Under the pieces are notes generated by a model that searched no databases, was not told the origin of the DNA, and worked only from the letters and a program-made list of their open reading frames with translations. The position numbers and the translations under genes are program-made. Positions 7,511-15,908 of a stretch of DNA of 40,961 nucleotides are shown piece by piece (position 1 is the first letter of the stretch; every line of letters begins with the position of its first letter). The DNA is from Lachnospiraceae bacterium. Lineage in GTDB: Bacteria; Bacillota; Clostridia; Lachnospirales; Lachnospiraceae. The stretch spans positions 1 to 40,961 of the forward strand of contig JAILRH010000139.1 of assembly GCA_024698345.1 (NCBI GenBank), in the 5' to 3' direction.

Positions 7511-9586
7511 ATGAAGAGATTTTTCAAACAAACAGTAATACTCATGCTTGTATTGTGTTTCACAATGTTACAGGCATTGTCAGTAAGTGCATCTCAGACA
7601 ACAAGTTATACAAAGACACTTGATGATGATAATAATCTTGTAAGAACACAGGATGCATACTTACCTGACAGAACAATTACAAACCTTGGATTATCTACTC
7701 CTAGTGATATTTACGTAGATGATAATTCATTGATGTATATCGCAGATACAGATAATTCAAGAGTAGTTATTTACGATTTGAACACTGAAACAGTTGTTCA
7801 GGTAATCGGAAGAGATATCTGCGAGGGAATATCAACACCAAAGGGTGTATTCGTTGACCAGGAAGGCAATATCTTCATTGCTGATACAGGAGCTGCCACA
7901 GTATTTAAGGTTAGTCCTGATTACACAATGTTAGCAAAATTCGATAAGCCTGACACACCAATTTATTCAGATGCAAAATACGATCCTGCAAAAGTTGCAG
8001 TAGATGCAGGTGGAAGTATTTATATTGTGTGTGAAAGTAACAATACAGGTATTGTTCAGTTAGCGGGAACAGGCGAGTTCCTCGGATATTTCACATCAAA
8101 CAAGACAGTACTTTCACCAAAGCAGGTATTCTTAAAACTCATCTACACAAAGGAACAGGAATTAAAGTCGGCTGCATTAAATGCAAACCCAACTACATTC
8201 TCAAATATTTTTGTAGATGATGAGGGTACAGTTTATACAACAAGTATGAACGGTACACAGTCACTTAGAATGGATCTTATCAAGAAACACAGTACAGACG
8301 GAAGTAACATGTACACAAAAGAGGGAAGACCGGGTGTTGTATCTACAGCGCATACAACTGATATCTTCGTAGATTCACAGGGAATCATCTACTCATCAGA
8401 CGTTGACGGTTTCATCACTATCTACACATCATCAGGTGATTTGATTTTCCAGTTTGGTGCACAGAACAAGTACGGTACTGATATTTCAGGTTTGTTCACA
8501 AAATTGAACTCTGTAACTGTTGATAATCAGGGAGTAATTTGGACAGTCGACAGTGAAAAAGGTTATTTACAGTCATTTATACCAACAGATTACGCTACAA
8601 CAATTTATACAGCACAGAATCTTTACGAGCATGGTCAGTACGAACAGTCACTCATCGAGTGGAACAAGGTATTGAGACTTAACCAGATGTCAGTGCTTGC
8701 ACACAAAGGTGTTGGTAAGGCATATTACCAGGATGGTGAGTACGAGAAGGCAATGGAACACTTTGAAATTGCCGGAGACAGAGATCAGTACTCGAATGCA
8801 TACTGGGAAGTAAGAAGAGATCAGATTGGAGACAACATCTCTAAAGTCTTTATCTTCTTATTAGTACTAATCGTACTCAGAATTGCATGGGCAATCGGAG
8901 ACAGAAAGAAAGCGTTATCAAAGAAAAAACGTGATCTTGGCCAGAAACTTAAGAATGTACCTGTTCTTGGAGAACTTTGGTATTCATTCAGAACAGCAAG
9001 ACATCCAATCGATAGATATTATGATATCCGAGTAGGTAAGAACGGTTCTCTTGTTGCTGCAACAATCATATATATTATTTTCTTTATTACATATATGATT
9101 TATCAGACAAGCAAAGGATTCGTTTACCAGAAAACAGATATTGAAGATATGGATATCAGTGCTATTGTAGTAGGTTTCTTTGCAATCCTTATATTGGCAA
9201 TTATTTGTAACTGGCTTGTTACATCAATCAATGACGGTGACGGTACATTAAAACAGATTTATATGATTCCTGCATACGGACTTGTTCCTGCATGGATATC
9301 AATGATTGCAGTAATCGCATTCTCGTATGTACTTACAGCAAACGAAGCATTCCTTCTCACAGTTATGCTTGTGGTTGGTGTGGGCTGGACAATTGCAAAT
9401 ATATTCAATGGATTGTCTACAGTACATGACTATTCATTCGGACAGACAGTAGTTAGTATTATAATTACATTTTTATTCATGATTATTGCAGCAGTAGTTG
9501 TAGTAATAGTAATTATCATGTGGGATCAGTTATCTGATTTCTTAATCACAGCAGTTAAGGAGGTAATAAGAAATGTTACAGCGTAA
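7511..9586 (+). CDS. NHL beta-propeller / TPR / YIP1-like membrane protein
   Basis: 691 residues. A signal peptide or N-terminal anchor (MKRFFKQTVILMLVLCFTM...LSVSASQ) is followed by NHL-type propeller blades at about residues 55-360 (patterns like PSDIYVDDNSLMYIADTDNSR and PKGVFVDQEGNIFIADTG), two TPR-like helical pairs at about 375-440 (YEHGQYEQSLIEWNKVLRLN, YYQDGEYEKAMEHFEIAGD), a membrane segment near 445-465, and a C-terminal block of about five membrane helices resembling the YIP1 family. The propeller and TPR would face outside the cell. The gene overlaps the next one by 14 bases. Proteins of this kind lie beside DUF5696 and paired sugar permeases in other Firmicutes as I recall them, so a role in assembling or supporting the transporter is plausible but unproven. 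Confidence 0.75.
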   Translation: MKRFFKQTVILMLVLCFTMLQALSVSASQTTSYTKTLDDDNNLVRTQDAYLPDRTITNLGLSTPSDIYVDDNSLMYIADTDNSRVVIYDLNTETVVQVIGRDICEGISTPKGVFVDQEGNIFIADTGAATVFKVSPDYTMLAKFDKPDTPIYSDAKYDPAKVAVDAGGSIYIVCESNNTGIVQLAGTGEFLGYFTSNKTVLSPKQVFLKLIYTKEQELKSAALNANPTTFSNIFVDDEGTVYTTSMNGTQSLRMDLIKKHSTDGSNMYTKEGRPGVVSTAHTTDIFVDSQGIIYSSDVDGFITIYTSSGDLIFQFGAQNKYGTDISGLFTKLNSVTVDNQGVIWTVDSEKGYLQSFIPTDYATTIYTAQNLYEHGQYEQSLIEWNKVLRLNQMSVLAHKGVGKAYYQDGEYEKAMEHFEIAGDRDQYSNAYWEVRRDQIGDNISKVFIFLLVLIVLRIAWAIGDRKKALSKKKRDLGQKLKNVPVLGELWYSFRTARHPIDRYYDIRVGKNGSLVAATIIYIIFFITYMIYQTSKGFVYQKTDIEDMDISAIVVGFFAILILAIICNWLVTSINDGDGTLKQIYMIPAYGLVPAWISMIAVIAFSYVLTANEAFLLTVMLVVGVGWTIANIFNGLSTVHDYSFGQTVVSIIITFLFMIIAAVVVVIVIIMWDQLSDFLITAVKEVIRNVTA

Positions 9587-12125
9587 TAAAAAGAAAATAG
9601 CAGTATCAGTTGTAAGTCTCTTAGGCGTCCTTTCGTTGAGTGCTATTACAAGTGCTTCTTATATCAACACAAACAGAGATACAAGAAAGGCTCCTGAAGC
9701 TGCAGTATCAGATATGACAGTTCCAAACTCATTTGAAAAGATATATGAGTCAGATAAAGTGGAGTATTATTTCCGCGAATCAAGAGACGTATTTGCAATC
9801 AGAGATAAAGAGACAGGATATGTCTGGAAGACAGGAATTGACGCACCGTTTGCTGATCAGATAAAGAAAGCAAAAGAAGCAGTTGATGCAGGTGACGAAG
9901 ACGAATTAAGCAGACTTGCAAAGAGATACAAATGTGAAGTGGAGGAGCTTAAAGAAATAGCGGAAACTCCTGTACAGAACAGTTTTACAAACACATATCT
10001 TGCTATGGCCAATTCATTAATTACAATTGAGTATTTTGATGGTACAGGCGAGCAGATGACAACAAAGAAGATTTCATCAGCAGCTGAAAAAGCAGATGAT
10101 GGAAAGTCATCACTTAAGAAAGACGGCGCAGATAACAAGTGGAAACTTGAGTGTGAATTTTGCGTTGGTAAGATTCCGGCAAAAAATGATAAAGAGATGG
10201 ATAAAGACAAGATGCTCAAGGTAGTCGTTCACATTACATTAGGGGATGACGGAAGCATCAATTATAAGATTCCATTCGAAGAGATAGAAGGTGAAGGCAC
10301 AGATGTACTTTCAACTATCTCAATCACTCCATTCCTTGGAGCAAGCGGTGGTGAGTTATACTACTACAATGCTGAATCAGGAAAATGGGGAAGAACAGAC
10401 GCAGAAGGAAATATCACAGATAAGACAGAGATTACACCGGGATACGTATTGGTACCTGACGGAAGCGGAAGCTTAATCAGATTTACAACAAATGCTGTTA
10501 AGTTTACAAGCTACGAAGGCGATGTGTACGGAACAGATCCTGCCGAGAATCCTAGATATTATGTTGAAACAGATGATGCAGTACCTATTGAGAGCCCGGT
10601 AATGCCGGTATTTGGTATTTCACAGGGTGATGGAACACAGTCAGCATTTGTTGCTTACGCCGACAAAGGTGATGAGTACATGAAGATAATGGCAGTTCCT
10701 GAAAGTGAGGCAAAGAACCAGGTAAGATTTACATATGCTTATCCTGAATTTCAGTATAACTTTGACTACTTTGAACTCGCTACTCAGGGTGGTGATACAT
10801 TCAGAAAGACAAGAGAAAAACTCAATGACTTTGACATTGACATTACTTACGATTTCATCTTTGGTGATGGAAGCGATGGTTCGGCAAAGGCTGATTATAC
10901 AGGTATGGCAATGAAGTACAGACAGCATCTTATTGATGAAGGCGTACTTACAAAGCAGGAATTTGGATATGAAGATATTCCTATCAGATTAGATTTCCTT
11001 ATGTCTGAATCAAAGAAGGGTGTTGTCGGAACAACTCCTGTTATAATGACAACTACAAAAGATGTTGATAATATTCTTACAAATGTCATTAGTGGCGGAA
11101 TCAAGAATATTAACTCAGGACTTATCGGATGGCAGAAAAACGGTGAAACACTTAGTAAGCCGTTCAAAGCAACATATTCATCTGAGATTGGAAAGAAGAA
11201 ACAGTTCAAAGAACTTATTTCAAAATTCAATGATCAGGATGTGGAAGTTTCATTATCAAGAGACTTTGTAAACATCAACGAAAGTATGATTGATTTCTAT
11301 AACAATGCTGCAAAGCACAACAATACACAGTATCTTGCGGTAAACAAGGAAGAAGTTATGCCGGAAAATGCACCTGTTAAATCTTTTGGATATGCACTTC
11401 CAAAGAAGACAGCAGAGTGGGTTGACAAGTTATACGACAAGGTTGGTGGATTCAGTAATGCATTTACATTTACAGGCATTTCTGACACATTGGTAAGCTC
11501 ACACAACACACGTGGAAGAGAAACAACAGTTACTTCTGCAATCAAGTTGTATCAGAAAGCAATCGAAAAAGTTGAAAAAGATGGTAAGAAAATAAATATG
11601 GACAGTCCAAACGCATATCTTTGGAAATATACTGACAGATTCCTCAATTCACCAATTGGATCATCTCAGTACGTTTACGAGACAGATACAGTACCTTTCT
11701 TACAGATGGTATTGCATGGAACAATGGAAGTTTACGCTCCATATTCTAACTTCTCGTTCTATTCAACAGATGATATGTTAAGAATGATTGATTACAATAT
11801 TTCACCATCATTTGTACTTACACAGCAGCCATCATACTTACTTGCTTCAACTACATCATGTGATTTTTACTCAACAGAGTACAGCCAGTATTCAGAACTT
11901 ATTCAGTCTGTATACAATACTGTTAATGAGCAGTTGTCACAGGTAATCGGAATGGATTGGGTTGGAAGAGAAGTACTTGAAGATGGTATTATCAGAAACA
12001 CATATACAGATGGAACAAATACAAAGTACATCGTTGTTAACTACTCAGATGATTCATACACATATGAGGACAGAATCGTTGTTGATGCAAACAGCGCAAA
12101 AGTTATTGAAGGAGGTGCAAACTAG
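9573..12125 (+). CDS. DUF5696-like exported protein of the transporter operon
   Basis: 850 residues. The N-terminus (MLQRNKKKIAVSVVSLLGVLSLSAITSAS) is a signal peptide or anchor. The body starts with the FEKIYESDKVEYYF...ETGYVWKTG pattern I associate with DUF5696, and the C-terminal half (DTVPFLQMVLHGTMEVYAPY...) has the look of a TIM-barrel-like, glycosidase-related fold, though I cannot point to catalytic residues. The start lies within the end of the previous gene behind TTAAGGAGG. The stop overlaps the next start (TAGTG). Tight coupling to permease genes on both sides argues for a job in the same surface complex, such as processing or handing over oligosaccharides; function is unknown. 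Confidence 0.75.
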   Translation: MLQRNKKKIAVSVVSLLGVLSLSAITSASYINTNRDTRKAPEAAVSDMTVPNSFEKIYESDKVEYYFRESRDVFAIRDKETGYVWKTGIDAPFADQIKKAKEAVDAGDEDELSRLAKRYKCEVEELKEIAETPVQNSFTNTYLAMANSLITIEYFDGTGEQMTTKKISSAAEKADDGKSSLKKDGADNKWKLECEFCVGKIPAKNDKEMDKDKMLKVVVHITLGDDGSINYKIPFEEIEGEGTDVLSTISITPFLGASGGELYYYNAESGKWGRTDAEGNITDKTEITPGYVLVPDGSGSLIRFTTNAVKFTSYEGDVYGTDPAENPRYYVETDDAVPIESPVMPVFGISQGDGTQSAFVAYADKGDEYMKIMAVPESEAKNQVRFTYAYPEFQYNFDYFELATQGGDTFRKTREKLNDFDIDITYDFIFGDGSDGSAKADYTGMAMKYRQHLIDEGVLTKQEFGYEDIPIRLDFLMSESKKGVVGTTPVIMTTTKDVDNILTNVISGGIKNINSGLIGWQKNGETLSKPFKATYSSEIGKKKQFKELISKFNDQDVEVSLSRDFVNINESMIDFYNNAAKHNNTQYLAVNKEEVMPENAPVKSFGYALPKKTAEWVDKLYDKVGGFSNAFTFTGISDTLVSSHNTRGRETTVTSAIKLYQKAIEKVEKDGKKINMDSPNAYLWKYTDRFLNSPIGSSQYVYETDTVPFLQMVLHGTMEVYAPYSNFSFYSTDDMLRMIDYNISPSFVLTQQPSYLLASTTSCDFYSTEYSQYSELIQSVYNTVNEQLSQVIGMDWVGREVLEDGIIRNTYTDGTNTKYIVVNYSDDSYTYEDRIVVDANSAKVIEGGAN

Positions 12126-13906
12126 TGGATGCAAAAGATTTAGAATTATTATCAACTCCTTCATCTGAAAAGAAAAAAGAAACTGAACCAAAGAAATATT
12201 CTTTCCTTATTGACGATACTGCAACAGATACTGCAGGAGTTATAATTGAGGATGATGTTCAGGAAACAGTTATCCCTGAGACACCTGTAAAAGAGGTTGT
12301 TTTAGATAACGAAGAAACAGTTGAAGAAATGATAGGAGCATTGGTTGATGATGCTGAAGAAGAAGTGGACGATAGCGAAGAAGTATCAGAAGCTGAAGAT
12401 GAAGCAGTAGTCGATGAGCCTGTAGCAGCATTTACAGCAGAGCCGATAGCAGAGCCTGTAGTAGAGACACCGGTAGTTGAGCCAGTAGTAGAATCAGTAG
12501 TTGAGACACCGGTAGCAGAACCTGTAGTAGAAACACCATCGGTTGATTTCATTGAAACACCAATGGTAGAGCCTGAAATAGAACCAATTGCAGAGCCTGC
12601 GGTAGAGAAACCGGTTGTAGAACCAAAACAGCCTACTTCATTTATTGTAGATGATACAGTTGGAAAAGAACCTCCAAAGAAAAAGACAATGGAGGAGAGA
12701 CTTGCATCAGTAATGTCAGATAACAACAAGGAAGAGGAAACTGTTCCTACAGGAAGCGCAGGAGCTTTAGCACCTTCATCTGCAGGAAAGTCATTCCTGG
12801 TTGATGATACAGCACCTTCAGTTAGCAAATCTGACAAAGAAAAGAATAAAGGCGGCTTATTTAAGAGTAACAAAAAGAAAGAGGAAAAGAAGGAAGATGA
12901 AAACAGTTATATGGTTAGATCTTTCGTTTCCGAAGCTGAAAAGCAGGACTCTGTAGATAAAGAAAAGTTCCAGAGAACTGAACAGCAACCAACGACAAAG
13001 GGGCGCAAGAAACTCAGAACATATCAGCAGAGACAGAATATTCTAGGTTATGTATTCATGACACCATGGATTATCGGTTTCCTTGCATTTACTCTATTCC
13101 CATTTGTTGCAACAATATTCCTTAGCTTTACACACGTAAAACATACTGTAAAGGGATATCAGTTTAAGGTAGTTGGACTTAGTAACTATATTACAGCTTT
13201 CACAGGTAGTGAGAAATTTACTCCTAACCTGGTACTGTATTTGAGAAGAATTGTTCCTTATACATTCATAGTTGTAGTATTGTCATTTATTATCGCATTC
13301 CTTTTGAACAAGATTTCAAAAGGAAAGGGAGTATTAAGAACTATTTACTTCCTTCCTGTAATCATTATGTCTGGTCCGGTAATGGCACAGATTAATTCGG
13401 TTAATGAGAATGCAAGTAAGGTTGCTGAGATGGCAGGTAGAAGTGTTGAGAGCACATACTCAAATCTCTTCATTATGAAGATTATTGACAGTTATTCACC
13501 TGCGTTGGCATCAGGACTTGGCGATGTATTTGATCAGTTATCATTAATACTTTGGTTTACAGGTATTCCAATCGTATTGTTTATCAATGCGTTACAGAAG
13601 ATTAACGTAAGTATTTACGAAGCTGCTCAGATTGACTCAGCTAACTCATGGCAGATTATGTGGAAGATTACTATTCCGATGGTAAAATCAATTGGATTAA
13701 TATGTACAGTATTTACTATTATTCAGTTAGGTATGTATGACACAATCAACCCTGTATATCCGCTTATTGTTAAGGCTACAGGTGATACAAGCGGTGGTCT
13801 TGGATATGCTGCAACATATGCATGGATTTACAGTTTAATCGTATTGTTGCTTATCGGATTTGTATTCTTAATATTCAGAGATAAAAAAGTTAAGGGAGGT
13901 GCTTAA
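12125..13906 (+). CDS. MalF-like permease with a long acidic cytoplasmic tail
   Basis: 593 residues, about twice the usual length. It starts at a GTG that overlaps the previous TAG stop, behind GAAGGAGGTG. Residues 1 to about 295 are hydrophilic, Glu/Pro/Val-rich, with a low-complexity EPVVETPV stretch near 100-190. A short motif SF(L/I)(I/V)DDT(A/V) recurs three times, at residues 26-33, 172-179 and 223-230. A Lys-rich segment precedes the membrane part. From about residue 304 it is an ordinary permease (ILGYVFMTPWIIGFLAFTLF, EAA loop EAAQIDSANS at Glu499). The tail has no signal peptide and should be cytoplasmic. It may tether the ATPase, a regulator or another cytoplasmic partner. It pairs with the permease encoded 3 bases downstream. 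Confidence 0.88.
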   Translation: MDAKDLELLSTPSSEKKKETEPKKYSFLIDDTATDTAGVIIEDDVQETVIPETPVKEVVLDNEETVEEMIGALVDDAEEEVDDSEEVSEAEDEAVVDEPVAAFTAEPIAEPVVETPVVEPVVESVVETPVAEPVVETPSVDFIETPMVEPEIEPIAEPAVEKPVVEPKQPTSFIVDDTVGKEPPKKKTMEERLASVMSDNNKEEETVPTGSAGALAPSSAGKSFLVDDTAPSVSKSDKEKNKGGLFKSNKKKEEKKEDENSYMVRSFVSEAEKQDSVDKEKFQRTEQQPTTKGRKKLRTYQQRQNILGYVFMTPWIIGFLAFTLFPFVATIFLSFTHVKHTVKGYQFKVVGLSNYITAFTGSEKFTPNLVLYLRRIVPYTFIVVVLSFIIAFLLNKISKGKGVLRTIYFLPVIIMSGPVMAQINSVNENASKVAEMAGRSVESTYSNLFIMKIIDSYSPALASGLGDVFDQLSLILWFTGIPIVLFINALQKINVSIYEAAQIDSANSWQIMWKITIPMVKSIGLICTVFTIIQLGMYDTINPVYPLIVKATGDTSGGLGYAATYAWIYSLIVLLLIGFVFLIFRDKKVKGGA

Positions 13907-13909
13907 AAA

Positions 13910-14881
13910 ATGGCAGATACTAATATTAGAAGGTCGGCAAGAGCTGCATCTATGCGTAAAAAGTCTAAAAAAGGCATCAACCTTGCAAGGTTAAAGAAAA
14001 TAAAAGGGCTTAAGGTATTCTCACAGTTCATGATTTACTTCTTACTTATCTGTGTTGGATTTGTTTACTTAAAGCCTATTATTGAGATGATCTCAAAATC
14101 ATTAATGTCAGCACAGGATTTGGTTGACCCGTCTATCACATGGGTTCCAAAGACTTTGACAAAAGACAACATTGCTTCAGCAATGGAAACATTGAATATC
14201 AAGAAATCATTACCAACATCAATTTGGTTCTCAGCACTTTTGGCAGTATGTCAGACAGTAGTTGCATCAACAACAGGTTTTGCATTATCAAGATATAAGT
14301 TTGCCGGACGTACATTCTGGCTTGGAATGATTATCTTAGCATTTATTCTTCCGGTACCACTTTTGATGGTTCCAAGACTTATGCTCGTTAACGTATTCCA
14401 GGATGCAACAGGAACAGTAATCATGGGTACTATCTGGCCACAGGTTGCAATGGCAATTTTAGGACAGGGAACATACTCAACAATTTTGATTTTGATATTC
14501 TACAATTTCTTCAATATGATACCTACTTCATTGGACGAAGCTGCCATGATCGATGGTGCTTCAGCATTCAAAGTATTCTATCATGTTGCAATCAGATTAT
14601 CACTCAGTACAATCCTTGTTGTATTCATGTTATCATTCGTATTTAACTGGAATGAAACATTTACAACAACAACTATCTTGAGTAGTGGTAATATGGAACT
14701 TATTCCTGTAAAGTTATCAACATTTGATAACGACGCAATTTCAGGTGAATCAACTTCGGTAAACGAAGCATATAAGATGGCTGCGACACTTATTTCTATC
14801 TTCCCATTACTGATTCTCTACGCACTTGTACAGAGACAGTTCATCGAAGGTATTGAGAACGCAGGTATTACAGGTGAATAA
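13910..14881 (+). CDS. carbohydrate ABC transporter permease, MalG-like (second pair)
   Basis: 323 residues with a basic N-terminal extension of about 35 residues (RRSARAASMRKKSKKG) before the first membrane segment, then six helices and the EAA loop EAAMIDGASAFKVFYHVAIR. GGGAGGTG lies upstream of the start. It is only 3 bases from the tailed permease, so the two probably form a heterodimer. The GH16 lipoprotein gene begins one base after its stop. Confidence 0.92.
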   Translation: MADTNIRRSARAASMRKKSKKGINLARLKKIKGLKVFSQFMIYFLLICVGFVYLKPIIEMISKSLMSAQDLVDPSITWVPKTLTKDNIASAMETLNIKKSLPTSIWFSALLAVCQTVVASTTGFALSRYKFAGRTFWLGMIILAFILPVPLLMVPRLMLVNVFQDATGTVIMGTIWPQVAMAILGQGTYSTILILIFYNFFNMIPTSLDEAAMIDGASAFKVFYHVAIRLSLSTILVVFMLSFVFNWNETFTTTTILSSGNMELIPVKLSTFDNDAISGESTSVNEAYKMAATLISIFPLLILYALVQRQFIEGIENAGITGE

Positions 14882-14882
14882 T

Positions 14883-15878
14883 ATGAAGAAAAAAGCCAAA
14901 ACTTTATTAATTACAAGTGCGGCTGTAATAGCACTTACAGGATGCTCTACGGGAACATCTAAAAAGAGTGTAACTAATTCAAACGTGAACGTTGACGACT
15001 CTGCATTCAGGGTCGCCAACAAATCACCTGACGCATATGAAGATTATGGTGAGACAAAACCGGATGACTATTATATAAAGGCAACAGGTTTTGAATATGA
15101 TTACGATAATTTGAAATATGATCTGGTATGGTCTGACGAGTTTGATTATGACGGCTTGCCGGACGAAAAAAAATGGACATATGATGTGGGAACCGGAAAA
15201 TGGGGCTGGGGTAACAACGAGCTTCAGAGATATACGGATGATTCCAATGCCTGGGTAAAAGATGGTAATCTAACTATAGAACTCAGAAAAGAGAAAGATA
15301 GTGGCGGGCAGGATATATACACATCAGCAAGACTTAAAACTAAAGGCATAGGGGACTGGCTGTACGGTAAGTTTGAGATTAGGGCAAAATTACCAAAAGG
15401 AAAGGGAACCTGGCCTGCAATATGGATGCTGCCAAGTGATACCAGAGAGTATGGCGGATGGCCGGCATCCGGAGAAATAGACATAATGGAACATGTTGGA
15501 TATCTTCAGGGAGTGGTACACTTCAATGCTCACAACAAGGATTTCAACGGTATGAACGGTATGAATAAGGGAAGAAGTAAGCCTATCAAGGGAGTGAGTG
15601 ATGATTTTCACACCTACACACTTGAATGGCTTCCGGACAAACTTATTTACAGCGTTGACGGTGAGGAGACATTTACCTATGATCCACATGAGTATGTTGA
15701 TGAGGTAAAGATGGATCAATGGCCATATGATAAGCCATTCCATTTACTTATCAATATAGCTTACGGCGGAAGCTGGGGCGGTGCGGCAGGAGTCGATGAC
15801 TCGTGTCTACCACAGCAGATGCAGGTTGATTATGTCAGGGTATATCAAAGCGATGAAATATCAGCTTTGGCAAAATAG
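14883..15878 (+). CDS. GH16 family beta-glucanase, lipoprotein
   Basis: 331 residues. The start at 14883 gives a lipoprotein signal with lipobox ALTGC (Cys about residue 21); earlier in-frame codons would bury it. The GH16 domain covers about residues 75-325: WSDEFDYDGLPDEKKW, WGWGNNELQRYTDD, and the catalytic GEIDIMEHVG with nucleophile Glu198, Asp200 and acid/base Glu203. The extra residue in EIDIME places it with laminarinase-like (endo-beta-1,3-glucanase) members rather than carrageenases or xyloglucan enzymes. Lipid anchoring should keep it at the cell surface beside the transporter, where it would trim laminarin-type glucan. Its start follows the permease stop by one base, so it is in the same operon. 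Confidence 0.9.
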   Translation: MKKKAKTLLITSAAVIALTGCSTGTSKKSVTNSNVNVDDSAFRVANKSPDAYEDYGETKPDDYYIKATGFEYDYDNLKYDLVWSDEFDYDGLPDEKKWTYDVGTGKWGWGNNELQRYTDDSNAWVKDGNLTIELRKEKDSGGQDIYTSARLKTKGIGDWLYGKFEIRAKLPKGKGTWPAIWMLPSDTREYGGWPASGEIDIMEHVGYLQGVVHFNAHNKDFNGMNGMNKGRSKPIKGVSDDFHTYTLEWLPDKLIYSVDGEETFTYDPHEYVDEVKMDQWPYDKPFHLLINIAYGGSWGGAAGVDDSCLPQQMQVDYVRVYQSDEISALAK

Positions 15879-15908
15879 TAAAGGATAATAAAAAAAAGGA
15901 GGAATGAC

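Noticed and set aside
12259-12873. Long open frame on the - strand, Ser/Thr-rich
   Set aside because: It mirrors the low-complexity GAA/GTA/CCA-rich tail of the + strand permease gene. It has no ribosome site and no domain.
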